DNA of 64,000 nt, taken from NCBI GenBank assembly GCA_963764465.1, contig CAVXSO010000002.1, forward strand, positions 310,001 to 374,000, read 5' to 3'. The position numbers and the translations under genes were made by a program. A model generated the notes under the pieces. That model was not told the origin of the DNA, did no database searches, and worked only from the letters and a program-made list of their open reading frames with translations. Shown here in pieces: positions 63,582 to 64,000 of this stretch. The stretch is from JAJXXT01 sp963764465. Lineage in GTDB: Bacteria; Pseudomonadota; Alphaproteobacteria; Acetobacterales; Acetobacteraceae. The stretch's first letter is position 1; every line of letters starts with the position of its first letter.

Positions 63582-64000
63582 TCAGAAGTAGCGCTCGAGG
63601 ATGGTGATGGTGTCGTTGGGCAGCACCGGGGCGAGCGGGCTCAGCTTGCCCACGGCCTCGTGCCCGTTCTCCATTCGCGTCACTTCCACATAGGGGTTGA
63701 AGGCGCGGTAGGTGTAGCCGCCGGCCAGCGCCGCTGCCTGCTGCACCGTCATGCCGGGGTGGTACGGATAGGGGCCAGGCTTGTTGACCTCACCGAGCAC
63801 GAAGATCGGGCGGTAGGCGACGACCTCGACCGCGATCACGGCGCCCTTCATCAGGTCGCGCTTGGCCAGCATCTGCGAAACCTCGCCGGCGAGCTGGTCG
63901 GTGGTCAGCCCCCCCGCGTGCACGTCGCCGAGCAGGGGGACGGAGATGTTGCCTTCGGCGTTGACGCGGAAGATCTCGGAAAGCGCGTCCTCGCCGTAAG
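63582..64000 (-). CDS. Polysaccharide export protein (Wza-like), 5' part outside window
   Basis: The visible C-terminal 138 residues start YGEDALSEIFRVNAEGN, a Wza-type polysaccharide-export domain, then SVPLLGDVHAGGLTTDQLAGEV and VIAVEVVAYRPIFVLGEVNKPGPYPYHPGMTVQQAAALAGGY (SLBB-like). The end, TITILERYF, is normal. The frame is open to the right edge, so the signal peptide and lipobox are outside. It forms the outer-membrane exit channel for exopolysaccharide or capsule. Confidence 0.9.
   Translation of the reverse strand, partial: YGEDALSEIFRVNAEGNISVPLLGDVHAGGLTTDQLAGEVSQMLAKRDLMKGAVIAVEVVAYRPIFVLGEVNKPGPYPYHPGMTVQQAAALAGGYTYRAFNPYVEVTRMENGHEAVGKLSPLAPVLPNDTITILERYF

Noticed and set aside
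1..64000. CRISPR arrays, tRNA or rRNA genes, IS elements
   Set aside because: No regularly spaced repeats, cloverleaf-like intergenic sequence or transposase motifs were seen in the gaps examined.

Overview
The window looks like a chromosomal segment of a high-GC alphaproteobacterium, most likely of the order Rhodospirillales and probably the family Acetobacteraceae. Reasons: the split F0 order a-c-b'-b; an etfB-etfA-hbd block next to a small twin-transmembrane gene; a DUF1488 gene; an alphaproteobacterial-type homodimeric NADP isocitrate dehydrogenase; and a Hint-domain surface protein of the kind common in acetic-acid-bacterium relatives. This placement is inference from gene content. I saw no rRNA, tRNA, CRISPR array or insertion sequence.

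Layout. 0-2 kb: F0 ATP synthase genes (a truncated by the window edge, c, b', b). 2-10 kb: an exported lipase-like hydrolase, the overlapping phnW-fhs pair, a small membrane protein, a nitrilase-family amidase, NAD kinase and an MlrC-family protein. 10-18 kb: a surface or secreted module, all on the minus strand: an Asn/Gly-rich RTX-like repeat protein with a clear terminator, a family-4 glycosyltransferase, a Hint-domain repeat protein broken by about five frameshifts, and an atypical winged-helix response regulator. 18.4-24.4 kb: a glycan region with a fucosyltransferase-like gene, two methyltransferases, a family-2-type glycosyltransferase and a beta-helix protein; from about 20 to 24.4 kb the DNA is visibly AT-richer than the flanks, which suggests transfer. 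24.5-31.5 kb: hbd, etfA, etfB, a twin-TM protein, a large MscS-type channel, a 2-oxoglutarate/Fe(II) amino-acid-hydroxylase-like protein and a PEP-CTERM protein. 31.7-42.8 kb: alcohol dehydrogenase, a GrlR-like protein behind a possible leader ORF, a hybrid histidine kinase, icd, a cold-shock gene with structured leader and terminator, a desaturase operon, dienelactone hydrolase, a VIT-family transporter and an MBL hydrolase.

42.8-48.1 kb holds an aerobic benzoyl-CoA (box) cluster: alpha/beta hydrolase, boxC, boxB, boxA. It encodes epoxidation of benzoyl-CoA (BoxAB) and ring cleavage of the epoxide (BoxC); the CoA ligase and the downstream aldehyde dehydrogenase are not in view. Facing it is a complete BMP-type ABC importer operon (ATPase, two permeases, binding protein) with a coupled GNAT gene. 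53.2-64 kb: a DUF1254 protein, a VOC protein, a decayed multi-pass membrane protein gene, an M20 amidohydrolase, a 2-methylcitrate synthase, a DsbD/ScsB-like disulfide reductase with an overlapping methyltransferase, an overlapping PaaK-like ligase and enoyl-CoA hydratase pair, and the C-terminal part of a Wza-like polysaccharide export protein running off the window.

The most interesting features are the 10-18 kb surface-protein module with its unusual regulator and frameshifted Hint protein, the phnW-fhs fusion of operon space, the leader-ORF arrangement before the GrlR-like gene, and the orphan 2OG dioxygenase beside the channel gene. None is proved here to be a new system.
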